Below, piece after piece: positions 22,806 to 32,690 of a stretch of 64,000 nt of DNA. Position 1 is the stretch's first letter. The number at the start of each line of letters is the position of its first letter. The position numbers were made by a program, and so were the translations under genes. The stretch spans positions 2,016,501 through 2,080,500 of the forward strand of contig CP168942.1 of the NCBI GenBank assembly GCA_041871065.1, in the 5' to 3' direction. This DNA comes from Weissella confusa. Its GTDB lineage: Bacteria; Bacillota; Bacilli; Lactobacillales; Lactobacillaceae. The notes beneath the pieces were generated by a model, which saw only the letters and a program-made list of their open reading frames with translations, made no database searches and was not told where the DNA came from.

Positions 22806-23160
22806 TAAGCCAGTAAACACCGCATGGGTAAAATCCGAAAATCCATCAGGTAAACTGAAATCAGAAAAAATGAGGCTGGGACAAAACTCAGCTGAATATT
22901 TTGAATAAAAGCAGGCGCAAACCCATGTATATCGGCTCTATAATTTTTGGTACTGATGACCACTCACTTACGTGATTGGTTGTCGGTACCTTTTTTTGTG
23001 ACAAAATAAAAAGGACAGATTGGTGTAAAGGGCCATGGGCTGATGAAGTTCAACAAACTTGCCGTTAAAATCAAAAGCGCCAGCAGGCGAACTGATCATT
23101 TCTGATTTCAGTTTACCTGCTGGCGTTTTATTTTATACCCGTGTGGTGTTTACCGGCTTA
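22806..23160. repeat. MITE-like element with long imperfect inverted arms
   Basis: Arms of about 62 bp (22806-22867 and 23099-23160) are inverted copies. The inner 21 bp ending CTGAAATCAGAAA match exactly, and the outer end TAAGCCRGTAAACACC matches with one change. The interior codes for nothing I can support. The right arm also folds with its own interior to make a terminator. It may be a non-autonomous transposable element or the remains of an IS. Confidence 0.55.
23073..23130 (+). terminator. Large hairpin terminator downstream of the LCP gene
   Basis: GCGCCAGCAGG...AACTGA pairs with TCAGTT...CCTGCTGGCG and is flanked by A-run and T-run, so it may work in both directions. It shares its right half with the MITE-like arm. 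Confidence 0.65.
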
Positions 23161-23172
23161 CTGAACTATAAG

Positions 23173-23211
23173 CAAAAGGCAGCTGATCTCAACAATGTGA
23201 AATCAGCTGCC
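23173..23211 (-). terminator. Terminator of the EPS operon
   Basis: Minus strand GGCAGCTGAT / ATCAGCTGCC (10-bp perfect stem) followed by TTTTG. It is the first terminator after the last EPS gene on the minus strand. Confidence 0.7.
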
Positions 23212-23362
23212 TAAGTAAGGTTCAAAATATTAAATTTTACCGGTCATCAGTACCATTTGACTTTGAACCTTCATTTATATGCAGAATATTGTCTTCTAAA
23301 CTAACACGCTATCGCCTTTAGACTTTGCCAATCACTAGCACCGTTTGATTGCATATCAAACA

Positions 23363-24358
23363 TCAGTCATTCCTTCTGAGCTTTGAAACAAACTTACGCA
23401 CTTGTTTCCCCGGCTTAGAAAATTTCATTTTCCTATACCAGTATTCATATGAAACCATCATTTTAGCCCGATGCTTCCAGACTCGTTTACGCCTAGTTTC
23501 TTCCCATGCCTTCTTATCAAATTGATCCGAAATTATTTCTTCGTCAGAATCAGTAATTAGGGATTGATAAATACTGTACTCATTAAATCGATTTACTCGC
23601 ACTTTCATTTGTCTCTTCTGAAAATGCACATACAAAAACTCCCTTTTTGTTCCTTCAATTTCAGCAAGCAAACGTCCCTGTATATACCGCAAATTGGTAA
23701 TCGGCTTCAAATTCCACGGTCTATCCACCATGAACAAATCATATTTTTCTGAATAAACGTCCAAATAATCAACATTGTCATAATAACTGAATCCAGCATT
23801 ATATAGCTTTCGACTCAAGCCACCTCCCAAACTACCAGACCACTCATCAAAAGCGATAGCTTGGTTGAACTTTGCTACGTCTTCCCATTGGTATGTTTCG
23901 AAATCTCTCGTTTTAACTTTAAAGAGATTGTTGCCAGTATCATTGTTCTTATAAATTTGAAAATGGCCAAACGAGTACAATTTTGTATTTGCTTTCAGCA
24001 ATTCATCCGTAACGAACGTTCTTATATCGCCCAATACTATATCACTGTCCATGAATCCCCAATAATCGTATCCTGTCAGCTCTTCACTAAAAAGCACACC
24101 AAACATTGGTTTATAATCGGATATTTTGTATGGATTTAGCATCTTATATTTTTTAAATACTTTGCTGACTCTGTTTCTTTTAAACTTTTCGAAAGTAGTA
24201 AAATCAACTTTGACATTTGCTGGCACATCATACTCTAACAATTCATTATCCGTGATAATCAGAAAATCAACAGAAGAATTGTGCCTCATTGATTCAATCA
24301 GCAATTTAAACGTTTGCGGTAACCGTCCAAAGTAAACAGTTAACATCATAATTTTCAT
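23363..24358 (-). CDS. DUF6625-type putative glycosyltransferase
   Basis: 331 residues, cytosolic, with a GT-A-like metal motif in FMDSDIVLGDIRTF (about residue 105) and the early pattern MMLTVYFGRLPQTFKLLIESM. Proteins of this kind sit in EPS clusters of lactic acid bacteria and are presumed to add one sugar, but donor and linkage are unknown. I use the ATG 11 bases after GGAG; the in-frame GTG upstream is too close to that site. It is the last gene of the operon. AT-rich compared with the core genes. Confidence 0.75.
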   Translation of the reverse strand: MKIMMLTVYFGRLPQTFKLLIESMRHNSSVDFLIITDNELLEYDVPANVKVDFTTFEKFKRNRVSKVFKKYKMLNPYKISDYKPMFGVLFSEELTGYDYWGFMDSDIVLGDIRTFVTDELLKANTKLYSFGHFQIYKNNDTGNNLFKVKTRDFETYQWEDVAKFNQAIAFDEWSGSLGGGLSRKLYNAGFSYYDNVDYLDVYSEKYDLFMVDRPWNLKPITNLRYIQGRLLAEIEGTKREFLYVHFQKRQMKVRVNRFNEYSIYQSLITDSDEEIISDQFDKKAWEETRRKRVWKHRAKMMVSYEYWYRKMKFSKPGKQVRKFVSKLRRND

Positions 24359-24363
24359 TAAGT

Positions 24364-25332
24364 TCACTGCTCCTTCTTATTCACTAAGTATTTGGCTACT
24401 ACCTTTTTAAAGGTGCTCGACTCTTTGGCCTCATCGAACCCCTTGTACGTAATCTTTTGTAACGGCATCATTTCAAAAATTGCGTTTATTTTCTCTTCTT
24501 CATAATCACTAGTCAACTCATACAGTAAAGAAAGTGGCAAACTATTAGGGACTTTCTTTACTGATTCAAGATAACCGGGATTATTTTCAAAAACCAAATG
24601 CCAAACAATGTGCAATAAGAAATAATCAGCAATTTGCCACTTGCTGTGAACTCCTGAAATGTAATCATTTACAATGTCTAAAGTCTTAATCATCGTAGGA
24701 TCATTAGACCAGGCTGAAATCAACCAGCTTGATAAATATATACTATTTCCCATTCTGCCCGGTCGTAAATTTTGAAAAAAGAATAACTTACTATCATCTA
24801 TAGCTTTGTAAATTTTAGTGTTCTCGATATCATCCTCGACCAGTACGGTTGAATCTAGCCAAATGCCACCATGCTTTATCAGCAGGTTCAGTCTAACAAT
24901 GTCAGAGAACATAGCCAAACTAATAACGCCATTTTCTTTCTTTGTTAAAATATCTTGAGGAATAGTTATGTACTTTTCCAAATTCGAATCATTTAAAACA
25001 ACAACTCGTTTTGTTCGAAAGGCTCGCTTAATGCTTCGCACTGCAGCTTGAATTGGTAAAGGCGCATCTTCTACTCTTTCCGAATTCCAATAAACCCAAA
25101 CCGTATCTCCAGGTTGTCGTTCAACGGTTTCCTGGTGAGTGATAACAAGTTTGTCTTTGTAACGTCGTGCCAATTTGTTTTTTACCTGCAACATTTTTTG
25201 CATCCTTATTAACTCTAACGACGTTTTTGACGTTCCATTAACAAGCAAACCAAACCCAGCAGTTAAAAACTGTTTCATCGTATGAAACTCTTGAAACGCT
25301 CTATTAATGCTAATCCCGCTTAAATTAAGCAT
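24364..25332 (-). CDS. Capsular polysaccharide synthesis glycosyltransferase (GT32-like)
   Basis: 322 residues of the Caps_synth/GT32-like group. The key pattern is SDIVRLNLLIKHGGIWLDSTV (from about residue 148), holding the DxD-like acidic site after the conserved GG. VWVYWNSERVEDAPLPIQAAV opens the fold. It probably transfers a hexose to the lipid-linked repeat unit. AAGGAG precedes the ATG. The stop lies just inside the leader of the following gene, so they are coupled. Confidence 0.8.
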   Translation of the reverse strand: MLNLSGISINRAFQEFHTMKQFLTAGFGLLVNGTSKTSLELIRMQKMLQVKNKLARRYKDKLVITHQETVERQPGDTVWVYWNSERVEDAPLPIQAAVRSIKRAFRTKRVVVLNDSNLEKYITIPQDILTKKENGVISLAMFSDIVRLNLLIKHGGIWLDSTVLVEDDIENTKIYKAIDDSKLFFFQNLRPGRMGNSIYLSSWLISAWSNDPTMIKTLDIVNDYISGVHSKWQIADYFLLHIVWHLVFENNPGYLESVKKVPNSLPLSLLYELTSDYEEEKINAIFEMMPLQKITYKGFDEAKESSTFKKVVAKYLVNKKEQ

Positions 25333-25341
25333 GACATCTCC

Positions 25342-26424
25342 TTATTCTGTAGCTTTATCATCGATATTAAGCGCCCGTTTGAACTTTGAAAAACTTTTTT
25401 CAATCGTGAAATTTTCCATTTCTAAAGCACCTGCTTGTGCAAGCCGTACTCGATACTGTTCATTCGAAAGAAGTGTCGTAATGTTTTCAACCATTTGATC
25501 TACTTCTCCAAATTCACCTAACAAAGCCGTTTGATTTTGTAACGCGAAGTCTTCGACTCCACCATTTTTCGTTGTAACTAACGTCGCACCAGACGCCATA
25601 GCTTCCGATGCCACCAGTCCCCATCCTTCAAGTTTACTTGTGAACAAAAAAACAGCAGCCTTGTTATATACTTTTTCACGTAACTCATTGTGATTCGCAG
25701 ATTGATAATAAGTAACATCAAATGGCAGATTATCAGGCTTGGTCGGATTGCCAAACATTATAATTTCCGTATTTGGAAATTTTACGAGCACTTTTTGTAA
25801 CACATCGATTCCAAACGCAGTTCCTTTAGCGGGACTTGCATGATTCAGGAGTGCAATAGCTTTTCGAGAAGCAATTGGCCTTGTAATATAAAATTCATTT
25901 ACATCAACATAATTTTGAACAACCTTGACGTTGGAATCATATGTTGAAACTTGATTTGCTAACCACTTGCTAACTGCTATTTTACGAATTGGTAATTGCC
26001 AAGCTTTTCGAACAACTCTAGTGTCATAGTTAACTTTTTCATCTGCTTGGACAAAATAAAAAAACTTCTCTGGATTATTGTTCGTAAGATCCACACCCAA
26101 TGCAATAGCAAAGCTAAATAAAATAACACGATCAAATCCAGAATAATCGATTTGGCTACTACGGAAAATGGTTGATATTTTTATTTTTTTATTTAACTTA
26201 AACCATGAAACATCATACTGTTTTTTAACATCTCGAATGTATCTAATCACATTTTTTACATTGACCAAGAGGTTACGCTTTCTCCCGGGAAATTGTGTGT
26301 TCGCAACAAACTTCATCTCTACGTCATGGCCATCTGCAGCCAATAAATTGGAGTATTCATATAATATTTTGCGTCCACCAGATGGCGTATCATCGTGAAA
26401 TCCTACAACTACTAAAATCTTCAT
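25342..26424 (-). CDS. Glycosyltransferase family 4 protein
   Basis: 360 residues, GT-B fold. The N-terminal VVVGFHDDTPSGGRKILYEYSNLL is the acceptor-domain glycine loop. The C-terminal half has the GT4 donor site KLEGWGLVASEAMASGATLVTT, holding the EGWG...E pair. It likely adds a sugar to the EPS repeat unit on undecaprenyl-PP at the membrane inner face. A CGGAGAAAG ribosome site is present. Confidence 0.85.
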   Translation of the reverse strand: MKILVVVGFHDDTPSGGRKILYEYSNLLAADGHDVEMKFVANTQFPGRKRNLLVNVKNVIRYIRDVKKQYDVSWFKLNKKIKISTIFRSSQIDYSGFDRVILFSFAIALGVDLTNNNPEKFFYFVQADEKVNYDTRVVRKAWQLPIRKIAVSKWLANQVSTYDSNVKVVQNYVDVNEFYITRPIASRKAIALLNHASPAKGTAFGIDVLQKVLVKFPNTEIIMFGNPTKPDNLPFDVTYYQSANHNELREKVYNKAAVFLFTSKLEGWGLVASEAMASGATLVTTKNGGVEDFALQNQTALLGEFGEVDQMVENITTLLSNEQYRVRLAQAGALEMENFTIEKSFSKFKRALNIDDKATE

Positions 26425-26458
26425 ATATATACTTTCTCCGAACTACACGTTGATCACA

Positions 26459-27886
26459 TCAGAATTTAAAAAAATGTATCATCTTCAAAAAATCAAATAC
26501 GATCGATGCTTTGAACAAAACTAACATCATCATATAGACTATAAAACCCAGCAAAATGCCAACAAAAAGAAATACAACATTTGAGGGTATAAAAGCATGT
26601 AAGACTAGCAACGTTAAATACATTACAATGGCTGCCAAAACATACTTCCACATACCATTGAAAACATTGGCAAAATTCAATTTATTTTTTGTATAAGCTA
26701 CCATAATTACCAGAATCACCAACTCAGAAAGGACTGAAGATAGCGCAGCTCCTCTAGCTCCAAAAAAAGGAATCAAAACAACATTTAGGACAAAATTAAC
26801 AACAGCTCCCACGGAAACTGAGGTAGACATTTGAGTTACCATTCCAATCGGCATCATATATTGCCATCCGACCACACTGTTCAACCCAATAAACACAACC
26901 ATGGTTCCTTCAATTGCCATTAAGTTTCCAACTTCTGAGAACCCCGGTCCAAAATACACCGGTGCAAATACTTTACCAAGCTCAAATAATGCAAACATAA
27001 CAGGCAAACTAATGAATAATGTTAACGAAACTGACTTGTGTATGTACTTTTCTATCAACTCGAAGTTTTTATTTTTAAACTCATTCGCCACTCTCGGCAA
27101 CAAGACCGCATTCATAGCAGTAACTAAGGACAGAGCTAGTCTAACGATTTGATCAGATTGCTGAAAATATCCCGCAGCTACATTCGAATCCAATACTCCT
27201 ATCATTACTTTGTTCAATACTAAATAGACAGATGACGCTATACCTGGTAAAAAGTAGACCATAGATTGTTTTAAGACTGTCAGCAATCTGCCAAATTTAA
27301 TCATAGGAGGACGAATAAGCCCTTTTAAAAATGGCCATAGAGTTAAATTCCCTAACGTCGTTCCGCCAACCATTATTAATGCATATAACCACAAGTCGTC
27401 ATTTGATTTCACAAAAACAAAAACAGAAACTACGCTTAAGATTCGAATTATAAAACTACGAGTAACAGTGATTTTGAAATTTTCGATACCGTTAAAAAAC
27501 CAGCTTATATCGAATACAACAGAAAATAGATACACTGCTTGGATTAAAAATAAGATACGCTGGCCTCTAGGGAGTAGCATTAAGACCCCTAAATAAATCA
27601 ATAGCGCAACACTGACTGATATTGCTCTAACAATGAATACATCCCAAAACAATTGTGAACGCTTCTCGAATTCATCCATATAAAAAGCAATCATTCTATT
27701 CCCATATTGGGTTAAGCCTAAAACTCCGAGGATGCCAAAGTATACAACTACTGAATTCGAAAACGCGTAATCACCAACACCAGTCGGTCCAAGTACTCGT
27801 GATACATACGGCGCAGTTATCAGCGGTAAAAAAATTTGAAAAATTTGAAATGCACTATTAAACAGATAATTTTTTAGAACTTTCAA
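26459..27886 (-). CDS. wzx: EPS repeat-unit flippase Wzx
   Basis: 475 residues, almost wholly hydrophobic, with about 12-14 membrane helices of the polysaccharide transporter (MOP) superfamily. It begins KNYLFNSAFQIFQIFLPLITAPYVSRVLGP, a hallmark of Wzx proteins. It flips the lipid-linked repeat unit to the outer leaflet for Wzy. The start is a TTG seven bases after GGGAG; no ATG fits better. It follows the GT2 gene by about 46 nt. Confidence 0.9.
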   Translation of the reverse strand: MKVLKNYLFNSAFQIFQIFLPLITAPYVSRVLGPTGVGDYAFSNSVVVYFGILGVLGLTQYGNRMIAFYMDEFEKRSQLFWDVFIVRAISVSVALLIYLGVLMLLPRGQRILFLIQAVYLFSVVFDISWFFNGIENFKITVTRSFIIRILSVVSVFVFVKSNDDLWLYALIMVGGTTLGNLTLWPFLKGLIRPPMIKFGRLLTVLKQSMVYFLPGIASSVYLVLNKVMIGVLDSNVAAGYFQQSDQIVRLALSLVTAMNAVLLPRVANEFKNKNFELIEKYIHKSVSLTLFISLPVMFALFELGKVFAPVYFGPGFSEVGNLMAIEGTMVVFIGLNSVVGWQYMMPIGMVTQMSTSVSVGAVVNFVLNVVLIPFFGARGAALSSVLSELVILVIMVAYTKNKLNFANVFNGMWKYVLAAIVMYLTLLVLHAFIPSNVVFLFVGILLGFIVYMMMLVLFKASIVFDFLKMIHFFKF

Positions 27887-27932
27887 TCTGAATCTCCCTT
27901 CAAGGTTAACCGCAAATCACTAGCGCTACAAC

Positions 27933-28859
27933 CTACACTCTACCTTTAATTATCAAAATAAACGTAACTATATTTTGCGGCAAACTATGACTATGCCAAG
28001 TGGGTGTCATAATTAGTTTTAATTTCCCAAAAATAGTGCGTTTTGAAGAAAGCACCACTTCTAAAATATCATTTGCCTGCGCAGTCAGTTCCTTCGTTTG
28101 CAGAAAATATGCCACTTCAACAAGGTTTTGGCTCAACCTATCTGACCAATCTTTAAATCTTTCGAAGTACAACGATAGTTTTTTGAACAAAGTATTATGA
28201 GTTTCCTTGTACCCTGATGCATTTCGATCACTTTGTATATATTCGATCATATTTTCATCAACAACTACGATTTTTCCCAATAACGTCGCCAGCAATGCCG
28301 CTAACTGATCATGAGCGAACTTATCAAACGCCGCAACATCTTCATCTTCTAAGTAATCAAATAACGCCTTATTCATAACAAAGCTCATACCATATGTCGC
28401 TCTAAAGGACACGTCCATGGGCGTTTGATACATTTGAATATTTGGATATAACTTGCTTAAAAATTTTGAATCTCTGGTAACAACACCATTTCCCAAACCT
28501 AATACAGGAACATCAGACTCTTCTAATTGAATTTTTTGAATCAGCTTCCATAACTTAGTGGGACTCCAAACATCATCTTGATCTGAAAATGCATAAAAAT
28601 CAAAATCGGGCGCCGCCTTGATTGCAAGCATAAAGCTCCTCTTAAATCCAACATTATCAGCCAGCGTAAGGTGTATCCTTCGATCTGAAATTGCTAGTTT
28701 TTTCAATAGCTCTCGAGATTCAATCGCAGAGCCATCGTCTCGAATGAACAATTCAACTGAAACATTCTCTTGTTCCAAAATCGTTTTCACCTGTGCTTCC
28801 GCTTCATTCCCGGGGTTATACGTCGACATAATCACTGCAATTCGTTGAACATCGCTCAT
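27933..28859 (-). CDS. Glycosyltransferase family 2 (rhamnosyltransferase-like)
   Basis: 308 residues. The GT-A fold shows VIMSTYNPGNEAEAQVKTIL at the N-terminus and the metal site FSDQDDVWSPTKL near residue 90, a pattern common in rhamnosyltransferases. It fits the dTDP-rhamnose genes of the cluster. I use the ATG that overlaps the wzy stop (ATGA). The long upstream extension of the frame lies inside wzy and is not real. Confidence 0.85.
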   Translation of the reverse strand: MSDVQRIAVIMSTYNPGNEAEAQVKTILEQENVSVELFIRDDGSAIESRELLKKLAISDRRIHLTLADNVGFKRSFMLAIKAAPDFDFYAFSDQDDVWSPTKLWKLIQKIQLEESDVPVLGLGNGVVTRDSKFLSKLYPNIQMYQTPMDVSFRATYGMSFVMNKALFDYLEDEDVAAFDKFAHDQLAALLATLLGKIVVVDENMIEYIQSDRNASGYKETHNTLFKKLSLYFERFKDWSDRLSQNLVEVAYFLQTKELTAQANDILEVVLSSKRTIFGKLKLIMTPTWHSHSLPQNIVTFILIIKGRV

Positions 28860-30106
28860 ACCGATACCTCTTCCTTTTGGTTGTAGATAAAGTCTGCAGT
28901 TGCGAGTGTCAAAACAAGCAAAAATACTCGCTGCATATCTAACGGTGATAGCGTGGTTAAGGACAGTCCAATATAAAACATTACTATTAACAACGCTTTT
29001 TTTTGTGCATCCTTCATTTTTGAATAGGTTTTTATCATAATTAACAACACCCAAATAAAGAAAACCATAGCCGAGACACCAAGAATACCAGCCGTACCCA
29101 CAACTCCAACGTCCGCAGGATTGTAGTACCCTCCGGCGGTATCGATACCTGGAGTCCCTTTTAGCAAGTTTTTATATGTGATTGGGTTGGGAAAGCCAAT
29201 ACCAAATGTGACATTGCTAAAAATTTTGTTCCAGTAATACTCAAATGACAATTGACGCATTGATAGACTCAAGGCTCTCTCACCACTACTGAAAAAGTTC
29301 ATTTTTTGAACAACAACAACAAGTAACAACGCTCCTACAAAATAAAAGGCATACTTAAATATTGAAAAGTAACGTGAATTACCCAATTGAAACATAGTTG
29401 AAATAACAATTGCTCCCACAGAAATCACCAAATACATTCGCCCCTGTGCGAATATTGCATGATATGCAATTCCAAGGATCATCAACGAAATATCCATTAC
29501 CTCCCATTTTCTTTTAAAGAGAAATGGTGAAATAGATACTAAAACACTTGCAAATGTGACAATATCCGTTCCTTCTGTGAATCTACCTAAATTACTTAAA
29601 TTAGCTAGCGTTCCACCGAGATATTGGAGAAAAATAGCACCCGTTAACTTGTAGAGAATCCCTTGCAAAATTTGCAAAACTAGATAAAAAAAACCAAATC
29701 CTCTAATAACTCGGTAAAAAAATTCAAAATTCTGTTGATCAGTCAAGAAATATGCCAACCCAAAATATCCAATTATCAAAAGAAAATTATATCCATTAGC
29801 TAAACTCTCAACTATTGTTTGGTCGTATAGTCTTGCTGTCATGATTGTGACGTATATATCAGCAACCACAAGAAACCAAACAGGCAAAGTAAAAAGATAT
29901 TTACGGTTTTTTTCAATAATATTCGTTTTTTCCGGAAGAATAGAAATCACTACTATAGCTATAAGAAATCCGAAGAGTAATTTTTTAGACGCCTCCGAAT
30001 TAATTCCTCCAATTCCATAGTTAAGTTTTGGAACGAGGTCAAAAAAATAAAATTGTGTGACCAGCACAATAAAAATCAGTATTTTTAATATGAATCGTTT
30101 TGACAC
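28856..30106 (-). CDS. wzy: Putative EPS polymerase Wzy
   Basis: About 416 residues with ten or more hydrophobic segments and a large extracytoplasmic loop between the last helices, the usual Wzy look. Sequence is poorly conserved, so the call rests on topology and position between glycosyltransferases and wzx. It joins repeat units at the outer face. GTG start six bases after GAGGAGG, overlapping the end of the preceding gene. Overlaps the next gene by ATGA. Confidence 0.75.
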   Translation of the reverse strand: MSKRFILKILIFIVLVTQFYFFDLVPKLNYGIGGINSEASKKLLFGFLIAIVVISILPEKTNIIEKNRKYLFTLPVWFLVVADIYVTIMTARLYDQTIVESLANGYNFLLIIGYFGLAYFLTDQQNFEFFYRVIRGFGFFYLVLQILQGILYKLTGAIFLQYLGGTLANLSNLGRFTEGTDIVTFASVLVSISPFLFKRKWEVMDISLMILGIAYHAIFAQGRMYLVISVGAIVISTMFQLGNSRYFSIFKYAFYFVGALLLVVVVQKMNFFSSGERALSLSMRQLSFEYYWNKIFSNVTFGIGFPNPITYKNLLKGTPGIDTAGGYYNPADVGVVGTAGILGVSAMVFFIWVLLIMIKTYSKMKDAQKKALLIVMFYIGLSLTTLSPLDMQRVFLLVLTLATADFIYNQKEEVSV

Positions 30107-30107
30107 A

Positions 30108-31022
30108 TCACCCCTCCTCAACGTCTCCGAGCTCTCCGAGCTCTTCAAGCACCTTCAAATATACAGCCGTTGATTCCTTCATTTGATTTCCTTGAAATCT
30201 TATTTTTTTAATTCTCGAGTGAAATGTGGCGTTCGTAGACGCATTTTGCATATGGAAAACTTTGATACTATTGTCGTATTTACTCTTAATCCCCAATGAT
30301 TTAAGTCTTAAACTTAGTATTTCCATTTCCATGTAAAAGAATGTTCGCCTGTCAAAGACAGTGCCTAGCTTTACAACGGCAGCGCTACTAATTACAAAAA
30401 AAGACCCGTGTAAAATTAAATTACCAATTTCGCTAATGTCATAATCTGCCTTTTTTCTCGATCCGCTGATTCTATCTTTTGCAACCCGAACCGTATTTTT
30501 CAACCACTTATTCGACTTAAACCATTCTCGCGTGGCTAAGTATCTATCAGAATAAGACATTAACTTTGAACTTGCCGCCAGTTTTCTTCTGGCCTCACCT
30601 TCAGATATAGGTTCGTGCCTTTTTGGGTTTTGATGAACATTTGTATTTTTAACAACAATATCCGGACCAATGATTCCGACGGCATTATCAGCAAAAGATT
30701 TGGAAACCTTGTCCTGAAAATTTGGTTGAACAATTTCAGCGTCGTTGTTCATAACTACAAAATAGTCCGGATTAAATTGCTTAGCATATGAAATACCAGC
30801 ATTGTTGCCTTCTGCAAAACCAACGTTTTTGTCTAAAAATAACACATGGATATTCGAATGAGAGTCGCTAAGCTCCTGAAGCTTCTCTGCAGTTCCATCA
30901 TTCGAATTGTTGTCGACAATTATAATCTTATAATCACCAAGGACAGTCGACGTTATATTTTCCACACTTTGTACTGTAATATCACTAGTACGGAAATTTA
31001 AAATAATATACGCAAACAACAT
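30108..31022 (-). CDS. Glycosyltransferase family 2
   Basis: 304 residues. GT-A motifs are VDNNSNDGTAEKL, NVGFAEGNNAGI and the metal site VVMNNDAEIV; this combination is frequent in rhamnosyltransferase-type GT2 enzymes. The chosen ATG (MLFAYIILNF) overlaps the end of licD; the upstream part of the frame lies inside licD. No strong ribosome site is visible, so translation probably depends on coupling. Confidence 0.83.
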   Translation of the reverse strand: MLFAYIILNFRTSDITVQSVENITSTVLGDYKIIIVDNNSNDGTAEKLQELSDSHSNIHVLFLDKNVGFAEGNNAGISYAKQFNPDYFVVMNNDAEIVQPNFQDKVSKSFADNAVGIIGPDIVVKNTNVHQNPKRHEPISEGEARRKLAASSKLMSYSDRYLATREWFKSNKWLKNTVRVAKDRISGSRKKADYDISEIGNLILHGSFFVISSAAVVKLGTVFDRRTFFYMEMEILSLRLKSLGIKSKYDNSIKVFHMQNASTNATFHSRIKKIRFQGNQMKESTAVYLKVLEELGELGDVEEG

Positions 31023-31023
31023 T

Positions 31024-31836
31024 TCAGGACCTGTGACTTTCCAAATGTGATTTCTTGTACTCGGGTTCATATGTGGCGTAGTTGTCACCATATAGCTGTT
31101 TTAAATATGCGTCATACTCTCCCGGAACAGGCAAAATCGTGTCCTCAAATTCAACGTATTTTGCAGGTAAAAAAACGTCATGGTCGAACAGCTCACGATC
31201 AAACAAAGACCCTGTTATATTACCGATTCCTTTTGAACTATGTCCGTCAACCCATGTGTACACTTTGTCGATATAATTGTACGTTTGATTTTGAGTATAA
31301 AATTTAGTTACTCCTATCTTACGTAACATATTAAGGACTCTTTCCCTCTTAGAACTAAAGTTTGAAATTGAATCTGTCACATCTAACGACCAAACAGCGC
31401 CAAACATACGTATAATGCGAACATAGTTTACAAACAAGAATTTAAAAATTGGATTCGTCGGCACCCTATCAAGTGGCAAAATATCTACTATCGTTAAACC
31501 TAGATGATTATTTTGAGGCAGTTTCTTTAGCTTTCTATATTCTTCAGAGACTAAGAGGCGTGGAATGTAAGAATGAATTTCATCACCGTTCTTGTATGAA
31601 GCGACGTAGAAATGCATATTCAAATTAGCATTTCGTTGCAAAGCAATGATAGCTTCTGAAAAATAGCGTCTAGGAATCATTATGTCCATATCATCATCCC
31701 AAGGAATAAATCCCTGATACTTCACGGCACCCATAACTGACCCCCCTCTTAAAAGAAAGGGTATATTTTCTTCTTCAAGTGCAGCCTTGATCAACTTGAT
31801 TGCTTCAAGTTCTACCTGTTGAATTTCAGACAACAT
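31024..31836 (-). CDS. LicD family phosphotransferase
   Basis: 270 residues. The nucleotidyltransferase-like core shows FLLRGGSVMGAVKYQGFIPWDDDMDIMIPR, the LicD signature with the DDDMD metal site (near residue 47). Family members move phosphocholine or other phospho-groups from a nucleotide carrier to glycans, so this EPS is probably phospho-decorated; the group cannot be told. No choline uptake or activation gene is in the window. GGAGG ribosome site. Confidence 0.88.
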   Translation of the reverse strand: MLSEIQQVELEAIKLIKAALEEENIPFLLRGGSVMGAVKYQGFIPWDDDMDIMIPRRYFSEAIIALQRNANLNMHFYVASYKNGDEIHSYIPRLLVSEEYRKLKKLPQNNHLGLTIVDILPLDRVPTNPIFKFLFVNYVRIIRMFGAVWSLDVTDSISNFSSKRERVLNMLRKIGVTKFYTQNQTYNYIDKVYTWVDGHSSKGIGNITGSLFDRELFDHDVFLPAKYVEFEDTILPVPGEYDAYLKQLYGDNYATYEPEYKKSHLESHRS

Positions 31837-31839
31837 TAA

Positions 31840-32679
31840 CTACCTCCAAAAATAATTAAAAATCTCACTGACAGCAATACCGAAAAAGCGTAAGCTTCTC
31901 GCATGTAATCCATTCCGTAATCCAAGTAGCAAAACTTTAACCATTCCAAACGGTCTTACAAACCACTTTTGGTGCGAATAATAAATCAGCAAATCTCTTG
32001 CACGAAGTCTAAACCTGAATCTACTTCCATCGGAATTTGAAATCGATGATGCTGAAAAATTCTGCTGAATTTTCACCTGTAACAATCCGATAGTTACTCT
32101 TGCTCGTCTTAACTCGTCGAAAAATGCCGAATCTACTTCGTCCAAGAAAAGTGTTTCATCGAATTTAATTTGATTTAAAACCAATTTAGAAACTACCATA
32201 CCTGAGTTGATGGCGTTAATTTTAGTAAGATTAGGCAGTTCGTTTTCAGATGAAAATTTATTTTTTAAAACCCCTTTTTGATTTGGACTCACAATAGTTC
32301 CAGGTTTACTGACATCTTCTACGATAGGTAAAAAGACATCTGTCTTCTGTTGATTCACATCTCTCAAAGCATCAAAGTAAGTGTTTGAAAAAACAGTATC
32401 AGAATCCATAAACACGACATAATCGTACTGCGTGTCGGGAACATTCCCGATCTCGTTTACCAAATAATTATAGGCAAAAGAAAGGCCCCTATTCTCACCT
32501 AACGAAAAATAGTTTGCCAACCTAAAGTCTTCATTACTTTTCTGAATATGTCCGTCATTTGAGTTGTCATAGACGAACACATTCGATAAAGAAATACCCG
32601 CAGATTCTAATGATTGTGCTGCGATAGAATCTTTCCAACGGGTATTATATAAAACTACAATAAATGCAATCTTGCTCAT
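31840..32679 (-). CDS. Glycosyltransferase family 2 (GT-A)
   Basis: 279 residues. The N-terminus IAFIVVLYNTRWKDSIAAQSL is GT2-like; the central VVFMDSDTVFSNTYFDAL holds the DxD metal site; ENRGLSFAYNYLVNE is also typical. Probably a rhamnosyl- or hexosyltransferase of the EPS pathway. It starts behind AGGGA, just after the DUF1972 gene. Confidence 0.82.
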   Translation of the reverse strand: MSKIAFIVVLYNTRWKDSIAAQSLESAGISLSNVFVYDNSNDGHIQKSNEDFRLANYFSLGENRGLSFAYNYLVNEIGNVPDTQYDYVVFMDSDTVFSNTYFDALRDVNQQKTDVFLPIVEDVSKPGTIVSPNQKGVLKNKFSSENELPNLTKINAINSGMVVSKLVLNQIKFDETLFLDEVDSAFFDELRRARVTIGLLQVKIQQNFSASSISNSDGSRFRFRLRARDLLIYYSHQKWFVRPFGMVKVLLLGLRNGLHARSLRFFGIAVSEIFNYFWR

Positions 32680-32690
32680 TCAACGCGTCC

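Noticed and set aside
28860-29054. Long N-terminal extension of the GT2 protein
   Set aside because: The extension lies inside wzy; the ATGA-overlapping ATG gives a normal GT2 N-terminus.
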